From contig NZ_LQBO01000001.1 in assembly GCF_001507555.1 (NCBI RefSeq), positions 62,001-126,000 on the forward strand: DNA of 64,000 bases. The letters are read 5' to 3'. Numbering within the stretch: the stretch's first letter is position 1; each line of letters begins with the position of its first letter. Below the pieces are notes generated by a model. It made no database searches. It had not been told where the DNA came from and was given only the letters and a program-made list of their open reading frames with translations. This DNA is from Thiomicrospira sp. XS5. Its GTDB lineage: Bacteria; Pseudomonadota; Gammaproteobacteria; Thiomicrospirales; Thiomicrospiraceae. Shown here piece by piece: positions 35,794 to 42,899 of this stretch. A program made the position numbers and the translations under genes.

Positions 35794-36776
35794 TGACAAC
35801 ATTACTTGAAGAACACGAGTTTTCAGAGCGCCCGATTGCGCCGAGCCGCTCACGCCGAAGCGTTTTTGCGACGGAAGCCGATCTGTTTTTGAAATGGGTC
35901 GTTATTTTTGCGGACGAAAACGACCAGCTTAAAGCAGCCCTGCTGGAACTTAAAACGATACTCCTTGAATACAAAACCGCGGCCGAACAAGCGGCGTCGA
36001 CGGCAACCGAAAAAGAAGCACTGATGTCACCGCATTATGACAACATCGATGCGGTGAGCCAGGACATCGACAGCGTCAATGCGGCGGCAGCGGACATCAA
36101 CAATATCAACGCTGTCGCGGCAAAACTCACACAATTACAAACCGTCGTGGACAACATCAGCAGCATTGTGAGCGCCGCCGCCAACGCATCCAACATCAAC
36201 ACCGTGGCCAGCATCGAAACGGCTGTCAATGCCGTTGCAGGCGTCTCAACCGAATTGCAAGCTGTGTACGCAAACTTAACAGAAATTTTACAAGCCGACG
36301 ACAACGCCCAAGCCGCATCTCAAAGTGCCGGTGCGGCATACAACAGCGCACAAGCTGCGGCTCAATCAGCACAAGACGCACTCAACGCGGCTGCGGGCCA
36401 GATCATTGACGATGCAGTTACTGCATCAAATAAAAGTTGGTCATCACAAAAAATCAGCGACGAATTGGATACAAAGCAGCCAAAATCACAAGCCGCCGCG
36501 CTCGCCAGCGGTGTCATCGACGCGGAATCAGCCGATATTTTCAGGTTCACGGTCACGGCGGATACGACTTTCAGCGTGTCGAACTTGCCTGCTGAACCAA
36601 TCAGCTTTGTGCTTGAGATTACAAATGGCGGCGCTTACACAATCGGCTGGTGGCCCGGCGTGACATGGTCTGATGGTATTCCGCCGGTGCTGACCGCATC
36701 CGGCACGGACGTGCTGGGCTTTTACCATGCCGACGGCGTTTGGCGCGGCTTAAAAATGGCCAAAGGCGTTGCATAA
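35793..36776 (+). CDS. Tail fibre-like protein
   Basis: 327 residues, start overlapping the previous stop. A helical N-terminus, then a long alanine/asparagine-rich repetitive region (about 75-210: INNINAVAAKLTQLQTVVDNISSIVSAAANASNINTVAS; QSAGAAYNSAQAAAQSAQDALNAAAG) typical of trimeric fibre shafts, and a globular end (about 245-327) with FRFTVTADTTFSVSNLPAEPISFVLEITNGGAYTIGWWPGVTWSDG. Likely part of the host-recognition apparatus. Confidence 0.8.
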   Translation: MTTLLEEHEFSERPIAPSRSRRSVFATEADLFLKWVVIFADENDQLKAALLELKTILLEYKTAAEQAASTATEKEALMSPHYDNIDAVSQDIDSVNAAAADINNINAVAAKLTQLQTVVDNISSIVSAAANASNINTVASIETAVNAVAGVSTELQAVYANLTEILQADDNAQAASQSAGAAYNSAQAAAQSAQDALNAAAGQIIDDAVTASNKSWSSQKISDELDTKQPKSQAAALASGVIDAESADIFRFTVTADTTFSVSNLPAEPISFVLEITNGGAYTIGWWPGVTWSDGIPPVLTASGTDVLGFYHADGVWRGLKMAKGVA

Positions 36777-37348
36777 TGAAACTGATTAATCTCGCGGTCA
36801 ATGCGGACATTAACACGTTTTTTGATACGACGTATAACACCACCGGCTCCACGACGGTCAGCACAAGCTACTCAACAAATTGGTACACCTATTACTACAC
36901 GTCGTACAACACGCTTATTATGAGTCGAAATACGTCCAGACAAACAGAGTCCTGGTCAACGAGCCGCACTTACTACAACACAGGCGGTTACGGTCAATTT
37001 ACATACTGGGATACGACTTGGGCCACATTTTATCCGACTCAAAATTACCCGGCAGGTTATTACGGCTGCGGCGCATACGGCTCTTATTATCACGCAGGTG
37101 GCGTGATCGGTGGCAGTATCAACACCTGCAAAGGTACAAATAGATACACAACGGTTGTGTCATCAACCCAAACATGGCGCTATACCAACAATACTTACTA
37201 TCGTAATACGCTCTACGCGACCAAGGAATACCAAAATACATCGCATGGTACAAGTGAGCTGATAGGGCAACGCGTAACGCAAAAAAATACAGATTACAGC
37301 ACGCAAAAATCAACCACTCGCCAGACATGGAGGGTCACGTCATGGTAA
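36776..37348 (+). CDS. Tyr/Thr/Ser/Asn-rich tail-region protein, unknown
   Basis: 190 residues, coupled to the fibre gene (TAATG). After an N-terminal MKLINLAVNADINTFFDTTYN the composition is extreme: tyrosine, threonine, serine and asparagine dominate (NWYTYYYTSYNT, STSRTYYNTGGYGQFTYWDTTWATFYPTQ, TNNTYYRNTLYATKEYQNTSHGT), with two cysteines. No signal peptide. It may be a receptor-binding tip or adhesin made of aromatic beta repeats; I recognise no family. Confidence 0.7.
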   Translation: MKLINLAVNADINTFFDTTYNTTGSTTVSTSYSTNWYTYYYTSYNTLIMSRNTSRQTESWSTSRTYYNTGGYGQFTYWDTTWATFYPTQNYPAGYYGCGAYGSYYHAGGVIGGSINTCKGTNRYTTVVSSTQTWRYTNNTYYRNTLYATKEYQNTSHGTSELIGQRVTQKNTDYSTQKSTTRQTWRVTSW

Positions 37349-38187
37349 CCGGCGGCATTACTGATAATCAAGCATTCCGCAAAGCGGTTGGCGGCGGCCT
37401 GACAAAGCAAACCCACATCAATGGCCTAGAGGCCCTGGAAAAACAAATCGTAGAGGCATCACCGCTTAACATTGGCTACGATTTGAGCCGACCTCAAAAG
37501 CCGTATTTTGACGAATTTGGGTACACAGAGATTTTAGGCACCTATATATATGTGTATCCGTTATCGACGGACGTCGCTTGTCGCCTTGTCGACCAAGTGC
37601 CGGATTCGGGTGACCCGGCGGCCGTGCTGTCTAAGTCGGCCCAGTCAGACAAATACACCGATATGGCATCGGTGACCGGGCAAAAGTCCGTGGTGTTTCT
37701 GCCAGGCTCAAATTTAATCTGGAGCCAAACCTCGAAAGAAATGCTATATCGCACAATGCACGAAGACCGTGCGGCCGTCATAAAACCGCACCCGCTGACC
37801 GATGCTAAGGACATTCGAAAACTCAAACTTGCATTCGGCATCACGCGATTACTTGAGGCCAAGCAATCCGGCTTTAATGCGCTTTTAGACGCGCATCGTG
37901 TCTATGTGACCCCGACCACCGAACTCGGCATTTATGCCACTTTAATGCTCAAAGACGTCCACACCGTCGGTCAGTTTTTTAAAGAGCACTCCGGCACTTA
38001 CTACCCGCTTTATCGTTTGCGCAATCAGCCATTAAAGCTCGCAAAAGCGTTTGAGATGCCGGAGCGTACTGGCTTGTTTCACAAGGATACGTCACCCGAA
38101 AAAATCCACCAGTTTTTTGAGTACGCACTCAGTGTGCGTGAGTTTTATCGCCCTTTGGCGTCCAGCTATTATAACGAGGCAGATTAA
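37342..38187 (+). CDS. Tail-region protein with GT-B-like C-terminal signature, unknown
   Basis: 281 residues; the start MVTGGITDNQAF is chosen because GGAGGG lies eight bases before it, while the ATG at 37327 has none. The middle and C-terminal part resemble the donor-site half of capsule or teichoic-acid type glycosyltransferases: SVVFLPGSNLIWSQ, AAVIKPHPLTD, RVYVTPTTELGIYATLMLKDVHTVGQFF. Such a gene between fibre genes is unusual. It could modify the tail tip or the host surface, or be a binding domain of that fold. Low certainty on function; certainty that it is a gene is high. Confidence 0.7.
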   Translation: MVTGGITDNQAFRKAVGGGLTKQTHINGLEALEKQIVEASPLNIGYDLSRPQKPYFDEFGYTEILGTYIYVYPLSTDVACRLVDQVPDSGDPAAVLSKSAQSDKYTDMASVTGQKSVVFLPGSNLIWSQTSKEMLYRTMHEDRAAVIKPHPLTDAKDIRKLKLAFGITRLLEAKQSGFNALLDAHRVYVTPTTELGIYATLMLKDVHTVGQFFKEHSGTYYPLYRLRNQPLKLAKAFEMPERTGLFHKDTSPEKIHQFFEYALSVREFYRPLASSYYNEAD

Positions 38188-38843
38188 TGAGATTTTTACG
38201 AGTAATGGCCGATGGCCAAATCAAATACCCATACACTTTAGCGCAACTTAAAAATGATGAGGGCCTGTCTTTCCCGGCAACCGGCATCCCCGGCGTACTG
38301 TTGACGGATTACAACGTCCACCCAGTCTACGCGCTGAATCGCCCGGAAGAAAAGGTATCACCGCTCTATGTCGTCAAACGGCACCCGCCAGCGCTGGCGG
38401 AAGACGGAAAATACTACGAAGAATATTACATCGAACCGGCAGAAATCCCGCCGTTGCTTGACCTGGCCGGGGATGTTGTCGAGACGTCTGACCAGCGCAA
38501 ACTCAAGTTTGCAAAAGCTTTCCAGATCGACAAAGTCCGCGCGGCTTATGCCGTGGACGCCGTCGCGCCGGTCACCGACACAAACGGCATCGAGTGGCGC
38601 GGTGGTGAGGCCTCCGCTCAAGCAATCAAGGGCGCGGCGGAACTGGCCGAATTCGCTGGCCAAACAACAATCACGCTGCGGGATGCCGCCCGTGCAGCTC
38701 ACATCGTCAGCATCGCCGATGCCAAGGCCGTAGCCGCCCAAATTGGCGGTGACTATCAAACAAAATTCCAAGTCAAAGAACAGGCTATATATGACATCGA
38801 GCGAGCGGAAACGGTCCCTGAAATCGAATCTATCAACTATTAA
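38187..38843 (+). CDS. Tail fibre assembly-like protein (DUF4376-like)
   Basis: 218 residues, start overlapping the previous stop (TAATG). The N-terminal part (PATGIPGVLLTDYNVHPVYALNRPEEKVSPLYVV) resembles phage fibre-assembly proteins; the C-terminal part (GIEWRGGEASAQAIKGAAELAEFAGQTTITLRDAARAAHIVSIADAKAVAAQIGGDY) matches the DUF4376 pattern. Likely a chaperone or tip accessory for the fibre genes upstream. Confidence 0.72.
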   Translation: MRFLRVMADGQIKYPYTLAQLKNDEGLSFPATGIPGVLLTDYNVHPVYALNRPEEKVSPLYVVKRHPPALAEDGKYYEEYYIEPAEIPPLLDLAGDVVETSDQRKLKFAKAFQIDKVRAAYAVDAVAPVTDTNGIEWRGGEASAQAIKGAAELAEFAGQTTITLRDAARAAHIVSIADAKAVAAQIGGDYQTKFQVKEQAIYDIERAETVPEIESINY

Positions 38844-38855
38844 TAAGGAGAAAAA

Positions 38856-39179
38856 ATGAAACGTATCTGGTTAATTCTACTGGCCCCATTGCTTGTTATG
38901 GCATGGCTTGTGTGGGCGCTTAAATACATCTGGGCGATTATTTTTGACCCTGATCATGCTTGGGTCTTGGCAATGTCCAAAGACCAACTGGCAAATGCGG
39001 CGTTTAATGGCGACCCGGATGAAACAATCAGCAGCCGCGCGGGACGACACAATCTCGGCGACAAGGATCAAGAGTGCTGGTCAAAGATTTTGTGCTGGCT
39101 CCTAAACCACATCGAGAAAGATCATTGCGAACTAGCGCGCCGTGCTTTTTTAAAAATTACCAAATCAAAGCGATTTTAA
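38856..39179 (+). CDS. Small membrane phage protein, unknown
   Basis: 107 residues with AAGGAG upstream. One strong N-terminal membrane helix (IWLILLAPLLVMAWLVWALKYIWAIIF), then a soluble cytoplasmic-type domain with ISSRAGRHNLGDKDQECWSKILCWLLNHIEKDHCELA, a pattern I have seen in small phage proteins at the end of tail operons. Role unknown. Confidence 0.72.
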   Translation: MKRIWLILLAPLLVMAWLVWALKYIWAIIFDPDHAWVLAMSKDQLANAAFNGDPDETISSRAGRHNLGDKDQECWSKILCWLLNHIEKDHCELARRAFLKITKSKRF

Positions 39180-39449
39180 GATATATTTAAACTACCGAAT
39201 CGGAAGGACTCTTGGCCGTGCCTAGAACACTCCTGACGATATCGGAGTCCAGCGGGATAAGACCAAGCCCTTTCTGTGATTGCGCTTGATACCTTTTGAA
39301 CGATGTTACTGGGCGTTGCTGACCCTAACATGGAAAGCAAAATGCTTTGTTGGTAGTCGCGAATGCTAACAAGGGAGCGCCCGCAAGGCGCTATATAAAT
39401 GTTGAGTTTTAATAACTCAGCGCGCTGAGTTGTTGCATGGAGAATGTCC
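39180..39449. other. Accessory-region noncoding stretch rich in hairpins
   Basis: No gene supported. It contains a perfect 18-bp palindrome (AACTCAG-CGCG-CTGAGTT, 39414-39431) and a GCGCC-CGCAA-GGCGC hairpin near 39377-39391. Base composition differs from the late genes. A leftward 105-codon frame here has no ribosome site or domain. Confidence 0.5.
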
Positions 39450-39561
39450 ATGAAAGCAACTTTGCATATAAATGTTGATTTGGCAAAGATCATTTATGCA
39501 ACAGCTTTTTTGCTGCTTGTTTTGATTTAATCAACTAAAGTCGTCGCACACAGGTGCGGCG
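39436..39561 (+). other. Candidate hairpin-capped micro-mRNA
   Basis: A perfect stem CATGGA-GAATG-TCCATG (39436-39452) encloses the ribosome site GGAGA and the start codon of a 26-codon membrane peptide. It ends with a stem-loop CGTCGCAC-ACAG-GTGCGGCG (39542-39561) and a T-rich run. Architecture recalls type I toxin mRNAs. No antisense RNA promoter could be shown. Confidence 0.4.
39450..39530 (+). CDS. 26-residue hydrophobic micro-peptide
   Basis: MKATLHINVDLAKIIYATAF followed by LLLVLI: a short amphipathic N-terminus and a membrane helix to the end. GGAGA lies six bases before the ATG but inside a hairpin. Size and hydrophobicity resemble phage or type I toxin peptides; no homolog recognised. 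Confidence 0.4.
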   Translation: MKATLHINVDLAKIIYATAFLLLVLI

Positions 39562-39575
39562 CATTTTACTCTTTT
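39542..39575 (+). terminator. Probable terminator after micro-peptide
   Basis: Eight-bp stem CGTCGCAC / GTGCGGCG (one G-T pair), loop ACAG, followed by CATTTTACTCTTTT. Confidence 0.5.
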
Positions 39576-39763
39576 GGGCGGCATTTCAAATCGCTAAAAT
39601 GATGATGCTCATGCTCTTTGATGCCATGTTTCTTCAATTCCTCACGACAATCTTCAAAAGTCCAGTTTTCTTTAGATTCATGCCTTTCTGCAAAAATCCA
39701 TGTAAATCCAGCTATAACGGTGATTGTTCCAACAATTAAGTATATCTTGTAAAGATCTTTCAT
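39566..39763 (-). CDS. Small single-pass membrane protein, unknown
   Basis: 65 residues on the opposite strand. One membrane helix (IYLIVGTITVIAGFTWIFA) followed by a charged, histidine-rich tail (ENWTFEDCREELKKHGIKEHEHHHFSDLKCRPKE) with two cysteines. A weak GAGAAA precedes the start. Orientation opposite to the late operon suggests an independently expressed lysogenic gene. Function unknown; the His/Cys tail might bind metal. Confidence 0.5.
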   Translation of the reverse strand: MKDLYKIYLIVGTITVIAGFTWIFAERHESKENWTFEDCREELKKHGIKEHEHHHFSDLKCRPKE

Positions 39764-39958
39764 TTAATTTCTCAAATATTTGAAACTCAGTAATATCGTT
39801 AGACAGGAATAATAACAAGAAAGGAAAGGAGCGACCCGCAGACTGCGCCAACAGTTTGCGAGCCACCCACCCATGCTTCAATACAGCATGAGTGAGCCAA
39901 GACTCCCCGCTTAAGCTTAAGCACGGGGATTGTATCATTCAAGCGATTGGAGCACCAC
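39764..39958. other. Gap before methyltransferase with IS200/IS605-like hairpin
   Basis: No gene. CCCCG (39905-39909), the palindrome CTTAAGCTTAAG (39910-39921) and CGGGG (39924-39928) form a strong hairpin, with a second stem-loop CATGCT...AGCATG at about 39872-39890. The first resembles right-end hairpins of IS200/IS605 elements, possibly a remnant; it may also serve as a terminator. Confidence 0.4.
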
Positions 39959-40753
39959 ATGAAGCATAAACCCGTTGTACCCTGGATCGGCGGCAAAGGC
40001 CGCCTAGCAAATTGGATTCTTTCAAAATTCCCGCCTCACACCTGTTACGTTGAAGCCTTTGTCGGAGCCGGTGCGCTTTACTTTGCGAAAGAAGAAAGCA
40101 AGGTCGAAGTCATCAACGATATCAACAACGATCTGTACGATTTATTCCAGGTGATACAGCACCACCCGGAAGAGTTTGTGAGGCAGTTCAAATGGGCATT
40201 ATCAAGCCGTAAAATGTTCGAGTGGCAAAGAGAGCTCGACCCGTCAGGACTGACTCAAATTCATCGAGCCGCCAGGTTCTTTTACCTTCAGAAGCAATCA
40301 TTCGGCGGCAAGGTTCAAGGCCGGTCGTTTGGAACCGCAACAACATCAAAACCAAAGCTGAATTTATTCAGCATCGAGGAAGACATTAGCCAGGCACATT
40401 TACGCTTGGCCAGGACATACATCGAGCACCTATCATGGGAGCAAGTATTCAAAAAATATGACCGGCCACACACACTGACATACCTTGATCCGCCATACTG
40501 GCAGACTGAAGGTTATGGTGTCGAGTTTGGCTGGGAGCACTATGAGTTAATGGCAAAAATGGTTCGAGAGTGCAAAGGTATGGCCATAGTCAGCATTAAC
40601 AACCATCCCGATATCGTCAAACTGTTTAACGGATTGCACATGGAAACAAAGCCGATCAAATATACCGTAGGCGGCGGCAGCGGAAGCCAGGCAACTGAAT
40701 TGCTGATATGGAACGACCAGGTGGAGCGGAAATTAAAAAAGGGTTGTGGATAA
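39959..40753 (+). CDS. D12-class DNA adenine (N6) methyltransferase
   Basis: 264 residues; ATG chosen with TTGGAG upstream (an in-frame TTG lies four codons before). Motifs: PWIGGKGRL (motif X-like), YVEAFVGAGALYF (SAM-binding motif I), INDINNDLYDLF, and catalytic TYLDPPYWQ (DPPY) at about residue 176-184. It transfers a methyl group to adenine N6. Located near the right end of the prophage, where Mu has its mom modification gene, so it probably protects phage DNA from host restriction (inference). Its own promoter is not evident. Confidence 0.92.
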   Translation: MKHKPVVPWIGGKGRLANWILSKFPPHTCYVEAFVGAGALYFAKEESKVEVINDINNDLYDLFQVIQHHPEEFVRQFKWALSSRKMFEWQRELDPSGLTQIHRAARFFYLQKQSFGGKVQGRSFGTATTSKPKLNLFSIEEDISQAHLRLARTYIEHLSWEQVFKKYDRPHTLTYLDPPYWQTEGYGVEFGWEHYELMAKMVRECKGMAIVSINNHPDIVKLFNGLHMETKPIKYTVGGGSGSQATELLIWNDQVERKLKKGCG

Positions 40754-40848
40754 CTTAGGTTAAAATGTCGCAAACCAAACGATTATTTGGACGGCGGCAA
40801 TGTCGCAAACCTTACGTCGCAGTGTCGCAAACCAAAAATCGCGCTACA
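40754..40848. promoter_or_regulatory. Prophage right end with three transposase-binding repeats
   Basis: TGTCGCAAACC is repeated exactly at 40766-40776, 40801-40811 and 40823-40833 (all same orientation; inward reading GGTTTGCGACA). The innermost-to-outer spacing is 35 and 22 bp, and the last copy ends 15 bp from the terminus CTACA. This is the expected R1-R3 layout of Mu-family right ends. Confidence 0.8.
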
Positions 40849-40853
40849 CTTAC
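40849..40853. repeat. Right copy of 5-bp target-site duplication (CTTAC)
   Basis: Identical to 5627-5631; its first three bases complement the Lys codon of the RecQ GGGK motif. Confidence 0.93.
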
Positions 40854-41016
40854 CGCCACCGGTCGGCATCAACACAAAACAGTCTTGGCCCGCCACCACA
40901 TCATCAATAATGTCGGCTTGATGCGAACGAAACGCCTCGTACCCGAAAACGCTTTGCAACACACTTAACGGGGTTTGAACCGAAGCGTCGGAAGGTGTTT
41001 TCGACACCATCGTCAT
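40849..41016 (-). pseudogene. recQ: recQ, 5' portion (split by prophage)
   Basis: 56 codons from MTMVSKTPSDASVQTPL to FVLMPTGGGK, ending exactly at the prophage junction inside Walker A (GGGK|S). The region includes the RecQ Q-motif area (LSVLQSVFGYEAFRSHQADII). The frame runs on into the phage end for 21 codons before stopping, so a short inactive peptide may be made. A start two codons in (MVSKTPS) is equally possible. Upstream sequence is AT-rich with no strong ribosome site. Confidence 0.95.
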
Positions 41017-41133
41017 AAAAATTTATGCCATAAGAAAAAAGTCATGGCGCGTATTTTACAGAAATCTCTCCCCGGAAAAGAAAAGAGTGTCGGTGTTTAT
41101 TACTCAGCCTTCATTGACTAGATACGCTCAGAA

Positions 41134-41520
41134 TCACACGTACGCCCACAGCCATTGTTCCTTGAAAACCACAAACACCGCGCCGTAAATCGCCAGAAAG
41201 TACACAACCAGATAGGCGACTTCCCAAACCCATCGGCGGTTCAGTGTTTGCAGCCGTGCATGCCAATACACGGAAAATTTAGCCAGTATCGCCGAGACTA
41301 AAGCCACTAACAGCACCACCATAACCAACTGGCTGGAACCTACTTGCATTTTAGAACTGAACAAAAAATAGATGAAGACCAGCAAGACAAAGGCATACAA
41401 AAAATACAAGACCAAGTATTCGCGCCTGTCCTGAACCAGCTTGTAAAAAGCAAAAGCCAACCCATAAGCCACGGTCGCCAATATCAGAAACAGAAACACA
41501 TTGCTCAAATCCAAGAACAT
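41134..41520 (-). CDS. Small four-helix membrane protein, unknown
   Basis: 128 residues, almost wholly hydrophobic: helices at about 7-27 (FLFLILATVAYGLAFAFYKL), 36-56, 64-84 and 102-122 (VAYLVVYFLAIYGAVFVVF). No motif recognised. It is divergent from the CSCG permease gene and shares a 196-bp regulatory gap with it. Confidence 0.7.
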   Translation of the reverse strand: MFLDLSNVFLFLILATVAYGLAFAFYKLVQDRREYLVLYFLYAFVLLVFIYFLFSSKMQVGSSQLVMVVLLVALVSAILAKFSVYWHARLQTLNRRWVWEVAYLVVYFLAIYGAVFVVFKEQWLWAYV

Positions 41521-41716
41521 ACTACTTTGTCACCTAACGGAATACCAACCCAATCCGGATAAATTACCACAACAGCACTTTATAAATAAAAATAAATCGC
41601 ATTTTTATTTATAATTCTAACAAATTAACCGCATCTCTAGCGAATCGCCCACTAAATTGCTAATCTAGTACTCTAAACTAGAAATACCGTTCACCCTTCT
41701 CACGCAAGGAACGCTC
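41521..41716. promoter_or_regulatory. Divergent intergenic region with 14-bp perfect inverted repeat
   Basis: A perfect AT-only stem, TTATAAATAAAAAT (41580-41593) and its complement (41601-41614), is separated by AAATCGC. Both flanking genes are transcribed away from it, so a terminator is unlikely. A regulator-binding site is the simplest reading; the regulator is unknown. Confidence 0.5.
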
Positions 41717-42826
41717 ATGAGTTTGCTCAACCACTTTCTCTCTCTGGCATTGGAATCCGCTACCTGGCTAGTCCTCGGGTTAATTCTCGGCGGACTGATG
41801 AAAGTTCTGTTACCCACCGACTTCCTCAACAAACACCTAAAACGCGATTCATTAGGCAGCGTGGCCAAAGCAACCTTATTGGGCGCCCCACTCCCGTTAT
41901 GTTCTTGCGGCGTCGTGCCGGCCGCCGTCGGGTTACGGCAAGCCGGCGCCTCCAAACCGGCCACCGTCTCCTTTTTGATTTCCACGCCGGAAACCGGCGT
42001 GGATTCCATCAGCGTGACCTATGCTCTAATGGGACCGGTCATGGCCGTCACGCGGGCCATCAGCGCATTGGGATCGGCCTTCTTCACCGGCTTACTGATC
42101 TTGTTGTTCGATCGTTCATCCCGCGCCGAAAGTTCGGCCGCGACCTCTCCGGTTTCTGACCAATGCGAAGCCACATCCAGTTGTTGCAGCAACGGAAGTA
42201 ACGAGAAACCCGCAACCTCGAGTTGCTGCGGTTCAACACCTCAACCTTCGTCTTCCGGCTGGCTGACATCCGCGATGCAAGGGCTGCATTACGCCTTTAA
42301 CGACATGCTGGCCGACATCATCGGTTGGCTGACACTCGGGCTGGTATTTGCCGCGGCGGTGCAGACCTATCTGCCGCCGGATTTTCTCACCCAATGGGGC
42401 TCCGGGCTCTTGGCCATGATTATCATGCTGCTGATCGGCATTCCCATGTACGTTTGCGCCACCGCGTCCACCCCCATAGCGGTAGGATTGATTCTGGCCG
42501 GAATCTCCCCCGGCGTAGCACTGGTGTTCCTGCTGTCCGGCCCGGCCACCAATATCGGCACACTGGGCATCATCGCCAAACTGCTCGGCCGCCGTACCAT
42601 GTGGCTTTACCTGTCCGGCACGGTTTTCTCGGCCTTAGCCGCCGGCCTGTTATTCGATGCGTTCCTGAATTACTGGCACTGGAATCTCACCGCGACCATG
42701 CAGGCCCACCATGACACCGTACCGCTCTGGCTGCAAGCGGCGTGTTTGGTCATCCTGGTGTTGGCGGCACTGAATATCTACCGTCGTAAATGGCGCACGG
42801 CCAAACAGCCCCCTGAACACGAATAA
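41717..42826 (+). CDS. SO_0444-type permease (DUF318-like), probable metal(loid) efflux
   Basis: 369 residues, about eight to ten membrane helices. The family hallmark APLPLCSCGVVPAAVGLRQAGASKPATVSFLISTPETGVDS is at residues about 56-95, and the second half repeats it as GIPMYVCATASTPIAVGLILAGISPGVALVFLLSGPATN. A cytoplasmic or periplasmic loop (about 138-175) is rich in paired cysteines (SSCCSNGS, SSCCGSTP), suited to thiophilic metal binding. Related proteins are annotated as Cu/Zn or arsenic-type transporters; substrate not decided. AAGGAAC precedes the start. Confidence 0.88.
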   Translation: MSLLNHFLSLALESATWLVLGLILGGLMKVLLPTDFLNKHLKRDSLGSVAKATLLGAPLPLCSCGVVPAAVGLRQAGASKPATVSFLISTPETGVDSISVTYALMGPVMAVTRAISALGSAFFTGLLILLFDRSSRAESSAATSPVSDQCEATSSCCSNGSNEKPATSSCCGSTPQPSSSGWLTSAMQGLHYAFNDMLADIIGWLTLGLVFAAAVQTYLPPDFLTQWGSGLLAMIIMLLIGIPMYVCATASTPIAVGLILAGISPGVALVFLLSGPATNIGTLGIIAKLLGRRTMWLYLSGTVFSALAAGLLFDAFLNYWHWNLTATMQAHHDTVPLWLQAACLVILVLAALNIYRRKWRTAKQPPEHE

Positions 42827-42842
42827 AACACTGAAACAAAAA

Positions 42843-42869
42843 AGCCCTTCCGAAGAAGGGCTGTTTTTT
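42843..42869 (+). terminator. Terminator of permease gene
   Basis: Eight-bp stem AGCCCTTC / GAAGGGCT with a four-base loop, followed by GTTTTTTA. Confidence 0.92.
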
Positions 42870-42889
42870 AGGCATATTTCCAAATATGG

Positions 42890-42899
42890 CCAGGCCTGG
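42890..42899. repeat. CCAGGCCTGG palindrome between convergent genes
   Basis: One of at least twelve copies in the window; lies directly at the stop codon of the leftward DUF2189 gene. Confidence 0.8.

Larger units (their letters stand above)
5632..40848. mobile_element. Mu-like transposable prophage with siphovirus-type tail genes, 35,217 bp
   Basis: The ends are defined by sequence: 5'-TGTAG at 5632 and CTACA-3' at 40848 form a 5-bp inverted terminal repeat with the TG...CA termini typical of DDE transposons, flanked by CTTAC duplications. Contents follow Mu order: leftward repressor, Ner-like, MuA, MuB, Gam, GemA, Mor, lysis, gp27/28/29/30-like packaging and portal, gpG-like, I/Z protease-scaffold, T-like capsid and gp35/36/37-like connectors. 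The tail module then switches to a non-contractile type with tube, frameshifted chaperone, long tape measure and fibre genes, and no sheath. A methyltransferase sits at the right end. Every core gene looks intact, so the prophage may be functional (inference). Confidence 0.95.

Noticed and set aside
39176-39493. 105-codon leftward frame in the accessory region
   Set aside because: No ribosome site, no recognisable domain, overlaps palindromes and the micro-peptide unit.
40811-40815. Extra CTTAC inside the right end considered as the insertion duplication
   Set aside because: It is 38 bp inside the terminus, is not next to recQ sequence, and does not restore the frame.
41601-41614. AT-rich inverted repeat considered as a terminator
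   Set aside because: The flanking genes diverge, so no transcript is expected to end there.
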